Below are positions 45,511 through 54,017 of a DNA stretch of 64,000 nucleotides, one piece after another. The DNA is taken from positions 186,001-250,000 of the forward strand of contig NZ_FOEO01000002.1 in the NCBI RefSeq assembly GCF_900110765.1, read 5' to 3'. The translations under genes and the position numbers were made by a program. The notes beneath the pieces were generated by a model. The model was not told the origin of the DNA and did not search any database. It saw only the letters and a list, made by a program, of their open reading frames with translations. How positions within the stretch are numbered: position 1 is the stretch's first letter; each line of letters opens with the position of its first letter. Source of the DNA: Pseudomonas sp. NFACC02. Its GTDB lineage: Bacteria > Pseudomonadota > Gammaproteobacteria > Pseudomonadales > Pseudomonadaceae.

Positions 45511-46968
45511 ATGCTTTACGACCTGATCATTCGCGATGCGCTGGTGATCGATGGCAGCGACACGCCGGGCTACCGCGCCGATGTCGCGCTGGGTAACGGC
45601 CGCATTCTGCGCATCGGCGACCTGAACGGTGTCTCGGCCAGGGACGAGCTCGACGCCGCTGGCCGGGTGCTGGCGCCGGGGTTCATCGACGTGCACACCC
45701 ACGACGACACCGTGGTCATTCGCCACCCGGACATGCTCCCGAAGATCACCCAAGGTGTGACGACGGTGATCGTCGGCAACTGCGGAATCAGCGCCTCACC
45801 GGTCACCCTGGCCGGTGACCCGCCCGACCCGATGAACCTGCTGGGGCCGGCCAGCGCCTTTGCCTATCCGCGCTTCATGGATTACCGCAACGCCGTGGAC
45901 GAGGCGCGTCCGGCGGTCAACGTCGCAGCATTGGTCGGCCACACCGCCTTGCGCAGTAATCACCTGAACGACCTGCTGCGCACGGCGACACCCGATGAGA
46001 TCGGCGCCATGCGCGAACAACTGCGCGAGAGTCTGCAGGACGGCGCACTGGGGCTGTCCACCGGTCTCGCGTACGCCTCGGCCTATTCGGCCGACACCGA
46101 CGAGGTCAAGCAACTGGCCGAGGAACTGACCGCTTTTGGCGCGGTGTACACCACGCACCTGCGCAGTGAGTTCGAACCGGTGCTGGAGGCGATGGACGAG
46201 GCGTTCGACATCGGTCGCCATGCCCGGTCGCCGGTGGTGATTTCGCACCTCAAATGCGCGGGCGCTGGCAATTGGGGACGTAGTCCGCAGCTGCTGGCAT
46301 CGCTGGAGAAAGCCGCGCTGACCCATCCCGTTGGCTGTGACTGCTATCCGTATGCCGCCAGTTCATCGACGCTGGATTTGAAGCAGGTGACCGATGCGTT
46401 TCGTATCACGATCACCTGGTCTACGCCCCATCCAGACGAGGGCGGACGCGATCTGAAGGACATCGCCGCCGACTGGGGCCTGTCGCTGCTGGAAGCCGCA
46501 CGCAAGCTACAACCTGCCGGGGCGGTGTACTACGGCATGGATGAAAACGACGTACAACGCATCATGAAACATCCGCTGTCGATGATTGGCTCCGATGGCC
46601 TGCCGGAAGACCCGTTCCCCCATCCACGCCTGTGGGGGGCTTTCCCACGGGTGCTGGGGCATTTCAGTCGGGACGTGGGCCTGTTTCCGTTGCACACCGC
46701 GGTGCACAAGATGACAGGCCTGACCGCCACGCGCTTTGGTCTGCACGAGCGCGGCTTCGTACGTGAAGGTTATTGGGCGGATCTGGTGCTGTTCAATGCC
46801 GAGACGGTCCGCGATGTCGCAGACTTCAAGCAACCCAAGCGTGCGGCCAAAGGGATTGACGGGGTTTGGGTCAACGGGCATTTGAGTTATGCCGAAGGCA
46901 AACCACAGGGCGAACGGCAGGGACGGTTTTTGCCCCGCGAAGGTTCGCTGGTCCCCGGCTTCTCTTGA
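45511..46968 (+). CDS. N-acyl-D-amino-acid deacylase (D-aminoacylase)
   Basis: A 485-residue amidohydrolase-superfamily enzyme releasing D-amino acids from N-acyl forms. Metal-binding HxH is H62/H64 in GFIDVHTHDD; the family Cys ligand is C91 in IVGNCGIS; later motifs are LSTGLAYASAYSADTDE, ISHLKCAGAGNWG and MIGSDGLPEDPFPHPRLWG (catalytic Asp). The C-terminal LVLFNAETVRD...GVWVNG matches the dihydroorotase-like beta domain. Last gene of the operon; the RidA-type gene that often follows in pseudomonads is absent, replaced by REP sequences. Confidence 0.93.
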   Translation: MLYDLIIRDALVIDGSDTPGYRADVALGNGRILRIGDLNGVSARDELDAAGRVLAPGFIDVHTHDDTVVIRHPDMLPKITQGVTTVIVGNCGISASPVTLAGDPPDPMNLLGPASAFAYPRFMDYRNAVDEARPAVNVAALVGHTALRSNHLNDLLRTATPDEIGAMREQLRESLQDGALGLSTGLAYASAYSADTDEVKQLAEELTAFGAVYTTHLRSEFEPVLEAMDEAFDIGRHARSPVVISHLKCAGAGNWGRSPQLLASLEKAALTHPVGCDCYPYAASSSTLDLKQVTDAFRITITWSTPHPDEGGRDLKDIAADWGLSLLEAARKLQPAGAVYYGMDENDVQRIMKHPLSMIGSDGLPEDPFPHPRLWGAFPRVLGHFSRDVGLFPLHTAVHKMTGLTATRFGLHERGFVREGYWADLVLFNAETVRDVADFKQPKRAAKGIDGVWVNGHLSYAEGKPQGERQGRFLPREGSLVPGFS

Positions 46969-46994
46969 TACACAACCTTTGCACAATCACGCGA

Positions 46995-47290
46995 AACCTA
47001 AGGGCCGCCTTCGCTGCCCTCGTAACCTCGGACGTCTCCCACAGGATCCGCGTCGTTCCGAAGACCTGAGCACGACGCGGATACTGTAGGAGCGCGCTTG
47101 GTCTGGGCGGCATTCCGACGAATGCGGTGGTTCAGCAACATCCACAGTGACTGACCCACCTCATTCGTCCGAATTGCGGCCCATACCCTCGTAACCTCGG
47201 ACGTCTCCTACAGGATCCGCGTCGTTCCGAAGCCATGAGTACAACGCTCATACTGTAGGAGCCGGCTTGCTGGCGAATGCGGTGGATCAG
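46995..47290. repeat. Composite REPIN array with hairpin linkers
   Basis: A right half-unit to about 47045, a full unit 47085-47213 and a left half-unit from 47254. These alternate with linkers; the first linker is itself a perfect inverted repeat, ATCCGCGTCGT (47046-47056) / ACGACGCGGAT (47072-47082). Same family as the array at 2102-2495 (shared CTCGTAACCTCGGACG, CGTCGTTCCGAA and AGTGACTG). It fills the 365-bp gap between the D-aminoacylase and fahA genes. Confidence 0.85.
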
Positions 47291-47307
47291 CTAAGCGCCT
47301 ATGCAAC

Positions 47308-47325
47308 GGCGCTGAGCTCAGCGCC
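47308..47325. terminator. Perfect palindrome at the 3' end of fahA
   Basis: GGCGCTGAGCTCAGCGCC, an 18-bp perfect palindrome 8 bp beyond the fahA stop. There is no T-run, so it could be a Rho-assisted stop or a transcript-stabilising hairpin. Confidence 0.4.
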
Positions 47326-47333
47326 TGCGAGAC

Positions 47334-48632
47334 TTAACCCACTACCACCCCACGGCACTCGCCGAAGCCGATACTCACCTCGCCATCCTTGCGGCAGCGC
47401 GCTGTGAGGATCACTTCGTCGCCTGCTTGCAGAAACGTGCGTGTCTCGCCGCTGGATAATTCAACCGGGTGTTTTCCGCCCTCGGTCATCTCCAGCAAAC
47501 TGCCGAACTGCCCGGTTTGCGGACCGGACAGGGTGCCGGTGCCGAAGAGATCGCCCGGCTGCAATTTGCAGCCATTCACGCTGTGATGAGTGACCATCTG
47601 CGCCACGGTCCAGTACATGTTCAGCATATTGCTCAATGCGAGACGCTGTGGTGCCAGGCCCTGCTCTTTCATCTGTGCAGTAAGCAGGAGCACCTCCAGC
47701 TCGACGTCCAGTGCGCCACGCTGTTGATCCTGCTCGTCGAACAGGTAATCCAGGGGCTTCGGGTCGCCGTCCGGCCGCGCGGGTTGGGCACGGCGAAACG
47801 GCGCCAAGGCTTCCGCAGTCACCACCCACGGCGACAGACTGGTGGCGAAGCTCTTCGACAGAAACGGCCCCAGAGGCTGGTATTCCCAGGCTTGCAGATC
47901 GCGAGCCGACCAGTCGTTGAGCAGGCAGAAACCGGCAATGTGTTCACTGGCCTCGGCGATCGGAATCGGCTCACCCGTTTCGTTGCCCTGCCCCATCCAG
48001 ACACCCACTTCCAGCTCGTAATCAAGCCGCTTGCTCGGTCCGAAGGCAGGCACCTCCACCCCTGGCGTGATCGTCTGACCGCAGGGGCGTTTGACTGGCG
48101 TACCGGATACACACAGCGTGGACGCCCGACCGTGATAGGCAATGGGCACGTACTTATAGTTGGGCAACAGCGGCTGGTCGGGGCGGAAGAGTTTGCCGAC
48201 ATTCGTGGCATGGTGGATGCCAACGTAAAAATCGGTGTAATCGCCCACCTGCGCGGGCAAATGCATCTGGCATTCGCTCATCGGGCACAGCAGGGTCGTC
48301 CCCAAGGCCTGCAAACGCTCGCGCTGCGGACTATTTTCATCCAGCAAGTGCAGCAGTTCATACCTCAAGGCCTGGCGCGCCGAAGCGCCCAGTGCGAAGA
48401 AATCATTGAGCTGGCTGCGGCTGGCGGCCTCGGCAGCCAGCCGGGCGACGCCATTGAACAGGCTGGCCTCGAGCGCCGCTTGCAGATCGAGGATGAAATC
48501 ACCGATGGCGACCCCACCCCGCTTACCGAAACCCGGACGACTGAACACGCCAAATGGCAGGTTTTGCAGCGGGAAATCAGGGTGGTCGTTGGCGCAGGTC
48601 ACCCAACTGCGCGGGTGTCGGGAAATGCTCAT
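47334..48632 (-). CDS. fahA: Fumarylacetoacetase
   Basis: A 432-residue last-step enzyme of tyrosine/homogentisate degradation, splitting 4-fumarylacetoacetate into fumarate and acetoacetate. FAH motifs are [55 protein letters not shown] (metal-binding Asp/Glu), [20 protein letters not shown] and [12 protein letters not shown]. The start at 48632 ([11 protein letters not shown]) overlaps the hmgA stop in ATGA, so it is translationally coupled and under the hmgA promoter. Called hmgB in P. putida. Confidence 0.97.
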   Translation of the reverse strand: MSISRHPRSWVTCANDHPDFPLQNLPFGVFSRPGFGKRGGVAIGDFILDLQAALEASLFNGVARLAAEAASRSQLNDFFALGASARQALRYELLHLLDENSPQRERLQALGTTLLCPMSECQMHLPAQVGDYTDFYVGIHHATNVGKLFRPDQPLLPNYKYVPIAYHGRASTLCVSGTPVKRPCGQTITPGVEVPAFGPSKRLDYELEVGVWMGQGNETGEPIPIAEASEHIAGFCLLNDWSARDLQAWEYQPLGPFLSKSFATSLSPWVVTAEALAPFRRAQPARPDGDPKPLDYLFDEQDQQRGALDVELEVLLLTAQMKEQGLAPQRLALSNMLNMYWTVAQMVTHHSVNGCKLQPGDLFGTGTLSGPQTGQFGSLLEMTEGGKHPVELSSGETRTFLQAGDEVILTARCRKDGEVSIGFGECRGVVVG

Positions 48633-49945
48633 CGTTGGCTGTCCGTATCGAAAGGGTTGAAGGTTCTGGCGATGCCCTCCCAGCAGGCATCGTAGTCGCT
48701 TTGAAGTTCCGCGCATTCCAGGGCATGGCGGCTGGGGCGCAGGACCTTGCCAGTTTCGAACATGAACGCCATGGTCCGTTCGATCTTGTGCGGTTTTAGG
48801 TCAGCCGCCATGGCCTTCTCGGCCGTGGCGTTGTCCGGGCCATGGGCACTCATGCAGTTGTGCAACGAAACACCGCCGGGCATGAAACCTTCAGCCTTGG
48901 CGTCGTAGGCACCGTCGATCAAGCCCATGAACTCGTTCATCAGGTTGCGGTGGAACCACGGCGGACGGAAGGTGTTTTCCGCCACCATCCAGCGCGGCGG
49001 AAAAATCACGAAGTCGACGTTGGCTTGACCGTGAACCGCACCCGGCGAGGTCAGTACGGTGAATATCGACGGATCAGGATGGTCGTAACTGACCGTGCCA
49101 AGGGTGTTGAACAGGCGCAGGTCGTATTTGTACGGCACATTGTTGCCGTGCCAGGCCACCACGTCGAAAGGCGTGTGGTCGAGTTGCGTGCTCCACAGCT
49201 CTCCAAGGAATTTCTGCACCAGCTCGGTGGGTTGCTCGCTGCTCTCGAAGCACGCAACAGGCGCCTGGAAGTCGCGGGGATTGGCCAGCCCGTTGCTGCC
49301 AATCGGCCCAAGGTCTGGCAAACGCAAGGCACAGCCATGGTTCTCGCAGAGGTAACCGCGCGCCACTTCGTCGAGCAACTGCACGCTGAATTTCAAGCCA
49401 CGAGGCACCACCGCGATTTCCTGCGGCTCGATGTCCAGCAGGCCGAGCTCGGTGACGATGCGCAAGCGTCCCTGCTGCGGAACGATCAACCATTCGCCGT
49501 CGGCACTGAAAAACGCACGCTGCATGGAGCGATTCGCAGCGTAAACATACACGCTGACGCCTTCGGCCTGATCCGCCGCCGAGGTGCTCGCCAGGGCGAT
49601 CAGGCCCTCAACGAAATCAGTGGGCTCAGTGGGCACGTCAAACGCATTCCAGCGCAAGCGATTGGGGGTAACCGGACCTTGCTGCTGACCGGTGATCTGC
49701 CGTTCCAGGCGCTGATACCGAGGGTGTGCGGCCGAGGGCTGGATGCGGTACAGCCAGGTACGTCGGGCCTCCGCGCGCGGGACGGTGAATGCAGTGCCCG
49801 AGAATTGTTCGGCGTACAGACCGAGGGGATGACGTTGCGGCGAGTTCTGCCCCACCGGCAAACCGCCCGGCACGGCCTCGCTGCTGAATTGGTTGCCGAA
49901 GCCGGATTGATACCTCAAAGCCTCGGATGCAGGTGCTGTGAACAT
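48629..49945 (-). CDS. hmgA: Homogentisate 1,2-dioxygenase
   Basis: A 438-residue Fe(II) cupin dioxygenase that opens the homogentisate ring to maleylacetoacetate. Family segments are [13 protein letters not shown] near the N-terminus, [79 protein letters not shown] and [11 protein letters not shown]; the last three carry the iron-binding His/Glu residues. Loss of hmgA generally gives melanin-pigmented Pseudomonas. First gene of hmgA-fahA, with a HmgR-type operator just upstream. Confidence 0.98.
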   Translation of the reverse strand: MFTAPASEALRYQSGFGNQFSSEAVPGGLPVGQNSPQRHPLGLYAEQFSGTAFTVPRAEARRTWLYRIQPSAAHPRYQRLERQITGQQQGPVTPNRLRWNAFDVPTEPTDFVEGLIALASTSAADQAEGVSVYVYAANRSMQRAFFSADGEWLIVPQQGRLRIVTELGLLDIEPQEIAVVPRGLKFSVQLLDEVARGYLCENHGCALRLPDLGPIGSNGLANPRDFQAPVACFESSEQPTELVQKFLGELWSTQLDHTPFDVVAWHGNNVPYKYDLRLFNTLGTVSYDHPDPSIFTVLTSPGAVHGQANVDFVIFPPRWMVAENTFRPPWFHRNLMNEFMGLIDGAYDAKAEGFMPGGVSLHNCMSAHGPDNATAEKAMAADLKPHKIERTMAFMFETGKVLRPSRHALECAELQSDYDACWEGIARTFNPFDTDSQR

Positions 49946-49968
49946 CTCGACCTCTTGTTTTTATTTTA

Positions 49969-49993
49969 CGTAAACAGATTACGCATAACGTAA
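49969..49993. promoter_or_regulatory. Putative HmgR operator between hmgA and hmgR
   Basis: Two overlapping inverted repeats sharing a half-site: CGTAA-acaga-TTACG, then TTACG-cataa-CGTAA. The site lies 24 bp upstream of the hmgA start in the divergent hmgA/hmgR region. The same arrangement occurs upstream of maiA (52857-52881). Confidence 0.75.
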
Positions 49994-50055
49994 TTTGAGT
50001 TTGCAGGTCGGTCAAGCTATAAAGCAGCCTTTCCAGACCGGCGCACGCCCCGCTC

Positions 50056-50847
50056 ATGACCGAAGATTCCGCAATCCCCGCAGGCTCGCGCCAACAGAAA
50101 GTGCAGTCCGCCGAAGTTGGCGTCGGCATTCTCAAAGCGCTGGCCGAACTGGCACCCGCGACCTCATTGTCGAAGCTCGCCGAGTACGTGGGCATGCCCG
50201 CCAGCAAAGTGCATCGCTACTTGCAGGCGTTGGTGGACAGCGGCTTCGCCGAGCAGGATTCGGTGACCAATCACTACCGTTTGGGACGCTCCGCGTTGCA
50301 GGTCGGCCTTGCGGCGCTGAGTCAGCTGGACGTGCTGAAAACGTCCGCCCCCGCACTGATTGCACTGCGCGACGAGCTCAATGAAACCTGCTTCCTTGCG
50401 GTATGGGGCAACAAGGGGCCCACCGTGGTGTATGTCGAGCAATCGCTGGGCGCGGTGACGCTGGTCACGCAGATCGGCTCGGTCTTGCCGCTGCTCGGTT
50501 CGTCGACGGGAATGGTGTTCGATGCCTTCCTCTCACCCGCCGAGACGGCAGCGCTGAGACAATCGGAAGCGGACTCTCTGAACGCGAAACAGCTGAAAGA
50601 AATCGACCGTCACATCGAAGAAATACGCAGCACTGGCGTGCACCAGATTCATGGGCTGTTGATGGCGGGCGTCAATGCCGTGTCGTCACCGGTGTTCGCC
50701 ATGGGTAGCAAGCTGGTGGGCGTAGTGACCGTGGTGGGTTCGGCATCGGTGTTCACCGACGAGCGCCAGGCGCTGGCGGCGCAGAAACTGCTGAAGACAG
50801 CCCAAGCGATCAGCGCACGGATGGGCGGGGACATGCCGGCCGTGTGA
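50056..50847 (+). CDS. hmgR: IclR-family repressor of homogentisate degradation, HmgR
   Basis: A 263-residue IclR regulator. The N-terminal winged helix (about 15-75) reads AEVGVGILKALAELAPATSL then ASKVHRYLQALVDSGFAEQD; the C-terminal effector domain (about 90-255) has VYVEQSLGAVTLVTQIGSVL and VNAVSSPVFAMGSKLVGVVT. In P. putida, HmgR represses the hmg genes and homogentisate relieves it. The divergent position and shared operator support the same role here. Confidence 0.88.
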   Translation: MTEDSAIPAGSRQQKVQSAEVGVGILKALAELAPATSLSKLAEYVGMPASKVHRYLQALVDSGFAEQDSVTNHYRLGRSALQVGLAALSQLDVLKTSAPALIALRDELNETCFLAVWGNKGPTVVYVEQSLGAVTLVTQIGSVLPLLGSSTGMVFDAFLSPAETAALRQSEADSLNAKQLKEIDRHIEEIRSTGVHQIHGLLMAGVNAVSSPVFAMGSKLVGVVTVVGSASVFTDERQALAAQKLLKTAQAISARMGGDMPAV

Positions 50848-50868
50848 CCCAAAGCCTGTCGCGAACCC

Positions 50869-50897
50869 TGTGGAAGCGAGCAAGCTCGCTCCCACAG
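50869..50897. repeat. REP hairpin between hmgR and hppD
   Basis: CTGTGG-a-AGCGAG pairs with CTCGCT-c-CCACAG with one mismatch and a short loop. It sits between two convergent genes and may double as a transcript end. Confidence 0.75.
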
Positions 50898-50974
50898 AAA
50901 GATCCAGAGTCTGACCTGATTTCGGTGTGATGCGCCCACCGGTTTCAGGCAGGAGAGCGCCCCGTCAGGCGAAA

Positions 50975-52051
50975 TCAATCTGCCGTCAACACCCCGCGCC
51001 GCAACTGGTCGCGTTCGATCGATTCGAACAGCGCCTTGAAGTTGCCCTCGCCGAAGCCGTCATCGCCCTTTCGCTGGATGAACTCGAAGAACACCGGCCC
51101 CATCAGGGTTTCCGAGAAGATCTGCAGCAGCAGACGCTTGTTGCCGCCTTCCGACGTGCCGTCCAGCAAAATGCCGCGCGCCTTGAGTTCGTTTTCGGGT
51201 TCGCCGTGGTTCGGCAACCGACCTTCGAGCATTTCGTAATAGGTGTCCGGCGGCGCTGTCATGAAACGCATGCCCAGCGCCTTGAGCCGGTCCCAGGTGT
51301 CGATCAGGTCCTCGGTGAAGAACGCGACGTGCTGAATGCCTTCGCCGTTGAACTGCATCAGGAATTCTTCGATCTGGCCAGCGCCTTTGGACGACTCTTC
51401 GTTGAGCGGGATGCGGATCATGCCGTCCGGGGCGGTCATCGCTTTGGAGGTCAGCCCGGTGTACTCGCCCTTGATGTCGAAGTAGCGAATTTCGCGGAAG
51501 TTGAACAGCTTCTCGTAGAAGTTCGCCCAATACGCCATGCGCCCCCGGTAGACGTTGTGGGTCAAATGGTCGATGAATTTAAGGCCCGCGCCTTCAGGAT
51601 GACGGTCGACGCCTTCGATGAACACGAAGTCGATGTCATAGATCGACGTGCCTTCACCAAAACGGTCGATCAGGTAAAGCGGCGCGCCGCCAATGCCCTT
51701 GATCGCGGGCAAACGCAACTCCATCGGGCCCGTTGCGATCTCGATCGGCTGAGCACCGAGTTCCAGCGCGCGTTTGTAGGCCTGCTGCGAATCCTTGACC
51801 CGGAACGCCATGCCACACACTGAAGGGCCGTGCTCGGCGGCGAAGTAGGACGCTTCGCTATGAGGTTCGTTGTTGAGGATGATGTTGATCGCGCCCTGCC
51901 GGTACAGCGCCACGTTCTTTGAACGGTGGTTGGCGACTTTGGTGAAGCCCATCATCTGGAACACCGGCTCCAGCGTGTTGGGGGTCGGCGAGGCGAATTC
52001 GATGAACTCGAAGCCCATCAGGCCCATCGGATTTTCGTAGAGATCAGTCAC
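50975..52051 (-). CDS. hppD: 4-hydroxyphenylpyruvate dioxygenase
   Basis: A 358-residue Fe(II) enzyme converting 4-hydroxyphenylpyruvate to homogentisate, upstream of HmgA. Hallmarks are [20 protein letters not shown] at the N-terminus, iron ligands in [13 protein letters not shown] and [15 protein letters not shown], and the Glu in [20 protein letters not shown]. The start is GTG at 52051 because GCAGGAGC lies 8 nt upstream and it gives the family N-terminus; the longer frame to 52114 is not supported. No HmgR-type box was seen in the 140 bp upstream, so control may differ. Confidence 0.96.
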   Translation of the reverse strand: MTDLYENPMGLMGFEFIEFASPTPNTLEPVFQMMGFTKVANHRSKNVALYRQGAINIILNNEPHSEASYFAAEHGPSVCGMAFRVKDSQQAYKRALELGAQPIEIATGPMELRLPAIKGIGGAPLYLIDRFGEGTSIYDIDFVFIEGVDRHPEGAGLKFIDHLTHNVYRGRMAYWANFYEKLFNFREIRYFDIKGEYTGLTSKAMTAPDGMIRIPLNEESSKGAGQIEEFLMQFNGEGIQHVAFFTEDLIDTWDRLKALGMRFMTAPPDTYYEMLEGRLPNHGEPENELKARGILLDGTSEGGNKRLLLQIFSETLMGPVFFEFIQRKGDDGFGEGNFKALFESIERDQLRRGVLTAD

Positions 52052-52191
52052 GGTCTTGCTCCTGCTAAAAGTGATTTGCACAGCGGCGAAGTCACTGTTC
52101 AGCAGGTGGCGCACAGGGAATGCCCCGTACGCTGCGGGCGAGGAAGTCGCCGAAGATCAATTGCAGACCGAAGATTTTCATGGAGGACAGG

Positions 52192-52824
52192 TTACTCCGG
52201 CTTGTCGGATTGCGCATCGGGGTGCGCAGCCTGAAAGGCCGGATGCTGCAACGCCAGCGCCTCGACCCGGCAGATACGCGGGAACGCAGTCAGGTCGACA
52301 TTGAAACGGCGGGCGGCGTACAGCTGCGGCAAGAGATACACATCGGCCAGACCAACGTCGCCGAAACAGAAGCCCTGGTCACCGATCAGCGCTTCAACGG
52401 CGGCAAAACCCTCACTGATCCAGTGCCCGATCCAGGCGGTCACATCGCCTTCGTCGTGCCCCAGACCGCGCAAACGGTTGAGCACCGCGACGTTGTGCAG
52501 CGGATGGATATCACAGCCGATCAGCGCCGCCACTGCCCGGTGTCGGGCTCGTTGAATCAAATCTCCGGGCAATAACGCCGGAACGGGCGCGCGTTCTTCC
52601 AGGTATTCGATGATCGCCATGGACTGGGTGATCACTTCGCCCGTGTCGAGCCGAAGTGCAGGAACGCGCCCCTGCGGATTGATCGCCAGATAGCCAGGCT
52701 TTCGATGCTCGCCACCGTCTCGAATCAGATTGACGGGGATAGCGTTGACCTGCAGCTCCTTCAACGCCAGGGCGATCCGCACCCGGTAGCTGGAGGTTGA
52801 TCGGTAGTAGGTATAAAGATCCAC
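52192..52824 (-). CDS. maiA: Maleylacetoacetate isomerase
   Basis: A 210-residue glutathione-dependent isomerase of the zeta GST class, converting maleylacetoacetate to fumarylacetoacetate. The N-terminal thioredoxin-like domain has YYRSTSSYRVRIALALK with the zeta-class active-site Ser/Cys region (here Ser-Thr-Ser-Ser), NPQGRVPAL and ITQSMAIIEYLEE; the C-terminal helical domain has CDIHPLHNVAVL. It completes HmgA-MaiA-FahA. It is separated from hmgA-fahA but has its own HmgR-type operator. hmgC in P. putida. Confidence 0.93.
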   Translation of the reverse strand: MDLYTYYRSTSSYRVRIALALKELQVNAIPVNLIRDGGEHRKPGYLAINPQGRVPALRLDTGEVITQSMAIIEYLEERAPVPALLPGDLIQRARHRAVAALIGCDIHPLHNVAVLNRLRGLGHDEGDVTAWIGHWISEGFAAVEALIGDQGFCFGDVGLADVYLLPQLYAARRFNVDLTAFPRICRVEALALQHPAFQAAHPDAQSDKPE

Positions 52825-52856
52825 GGCAGGCCTTCGCGTTGTTTTCTTGTTTTATT

Positions 52857-52881
52857 CGTAAACGACTTACGCAATGCGTAA
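52857..52881. promoter_or_regulatory. Putative HmgR operator upstream of maiA
   Basis: CGTAA-acgac-TTACG overlapping TTACG-caatg-CGTAA, the same 25-bp double dyad as at 49969-49993, 33 bp before the maiA start. It implies maiA shares the hmgA regulator although it is not in the hmgA operon. Confidence 0.75.
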
Positions 52882-52910
52882 ATTGCGGCAATACCTGACG
52901 ACTGTCAAGG

Positions 52911-53678
52911 TCAGGTCCACCCCTCCAGGCGCAAGGTGGCCCGTACCAGTCGCTGCTCTTCGTTCTCGATCTCGCGCAGGCTTTCGCAGATGCTTTGAAT
53001 GTGCGCCACGGCGGCCTTGCGCGCCTGTTCCGGCAGACGCCCGGTGACGGCGTTGTAAAGCCGCGCATGATGGCGGTCGATCTGGCGTTTCTGCGCTTCG
53101 CGGTGGTACAGGTTGTTGACGGATGCAAACACCGTGTTGAGCAACAGGTCGGTCAGCGAGCGCAAGGTCTGCACCAATACCGGGTTGTGAGACGCCTCGC
53201 AGATCGCCAGATGGAAGGCATGGTCGAGGCGTGCGTGCTCGGAGGCCGACAGTTCATGGTCGTGAGCCGCGACCAGCGCATTGTAGGCCCGGGTGATCAG
53301 TACGAAATCAGCGTCGGTTCCGCGCAAGGCCGCCAGCCGAGCGGACTCGCCCTCCAGCAGGCTACGCACTTCGAACAGGTCGTACAGCGTGCGAGGCTGC
53401 GAGGCAAACAGGTGCATCAAAGGCGAGGCAGCGGTCACTCCCAACCCGCCCATCTGCGCGACGAACGAGCCCTTGCCCTGTCGGGTTTCGATGATGCCTC
53501 GGGCACGTAACAGCTTGAGCCCTTCACGCAGCGCCGTACGCGACACGCCCAGCTTCTCGGTCAGGCGCCGTTCCGAAGGCAATAGCTGTCCGACCTTCAG
53601 CACGCCATCGACGATCAGCCGTTCGATACGCTCGCTGACCACGTCGGCGACTTGAGGCGTGAGCTTGTTTGTTTCCAT
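52911..53678 (-). CDS. glcC: GntR/FadR-family regulator of glycolate use, GlcC
   Basis: A 255-residue FadR-subfamily regulator. The N-terminal winged helix (about 5-75) contains LLPSERRLTEKLGVSRTALR and the following recognition helix; the C-terminal FCD domain (about 95-235) has the metal-binding D/H residues in LDHAFHLAICEASHN and RHHARLYNAV. The start at 53678 (METNKLTPQVADVV) is preferred over the longer frame. Divergent from glcDEFG-glcB; expected to activate it with glycolate or a related acid as effector, as in E. coli. Confidence 0.9.
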   Translation of the reverse strand: METNKLTPQVADVVSERIERLIVDGVLKVGQLLPSERRLTEKLGVSRTALREGLKLLRARGIIETRQGKGSFVAQMGGLGVTAASPLMHLFASQPRTLYDLFEVRSLLEGESARLAALRGTDADFVLITRAYNALVAAHDHELSASEHARLDHAFHLAICEASHNPVLVQTLRSLTDLLLNTVFASVNNLYHREAQKRQIDRHHARLYNAVTGRLPEQARKAAVAHIQSICESLREIENEEQRLVRATLRLEGWT

Positions 53679-53770
53679 GATCCAGCGTCCACAATAGAGG
53701 TGAATTCTGCACAGCCCTGAAGGCGCTCCTTGCTGCAAGCATCGTAAGCACGTTGCCTAACCGACGGATC

Positions 53771-53893
53771 AACTGGTATGACCAGTTATAAAAATAAAGA
53801 AATCCGTTGAGTCAGCAAATACCAGCCCTTTGATAAACATGGATTTTTTTAACAGTCATTGGGCAAATGACAAAAAAAACTGGTTCGACCAGT
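53771..53893. promoter_or_regulatory. Two GlcC-type operators
   Basis: AACTGGT-atg-ACCAGTT (53771-53787) and ACTGGT-tcg-ACCAGT (53879-53893), both perfect dyads with a 3-nt spacer, the GGT-N3-ACC core typical of FadR-subfamily regulators. Centres are about 107 bp apart in the 339-bp glcC/glcD gap, which otherwise shows A/T-rich promoter sequence and no gene. Confidence 0.8.
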
Positions 53894-54017
53894 GCGTTAA
53901 GACATGGACAGTAAGGCCCCCGCAGCCAATGATGCAAGCCAGCGGTAGAACGTTCAGTCAAAGAACGGGCCCTACATAAATCGCCTCTTATAAAAACAAC
54001 AGGGTTGCGAACCCATC

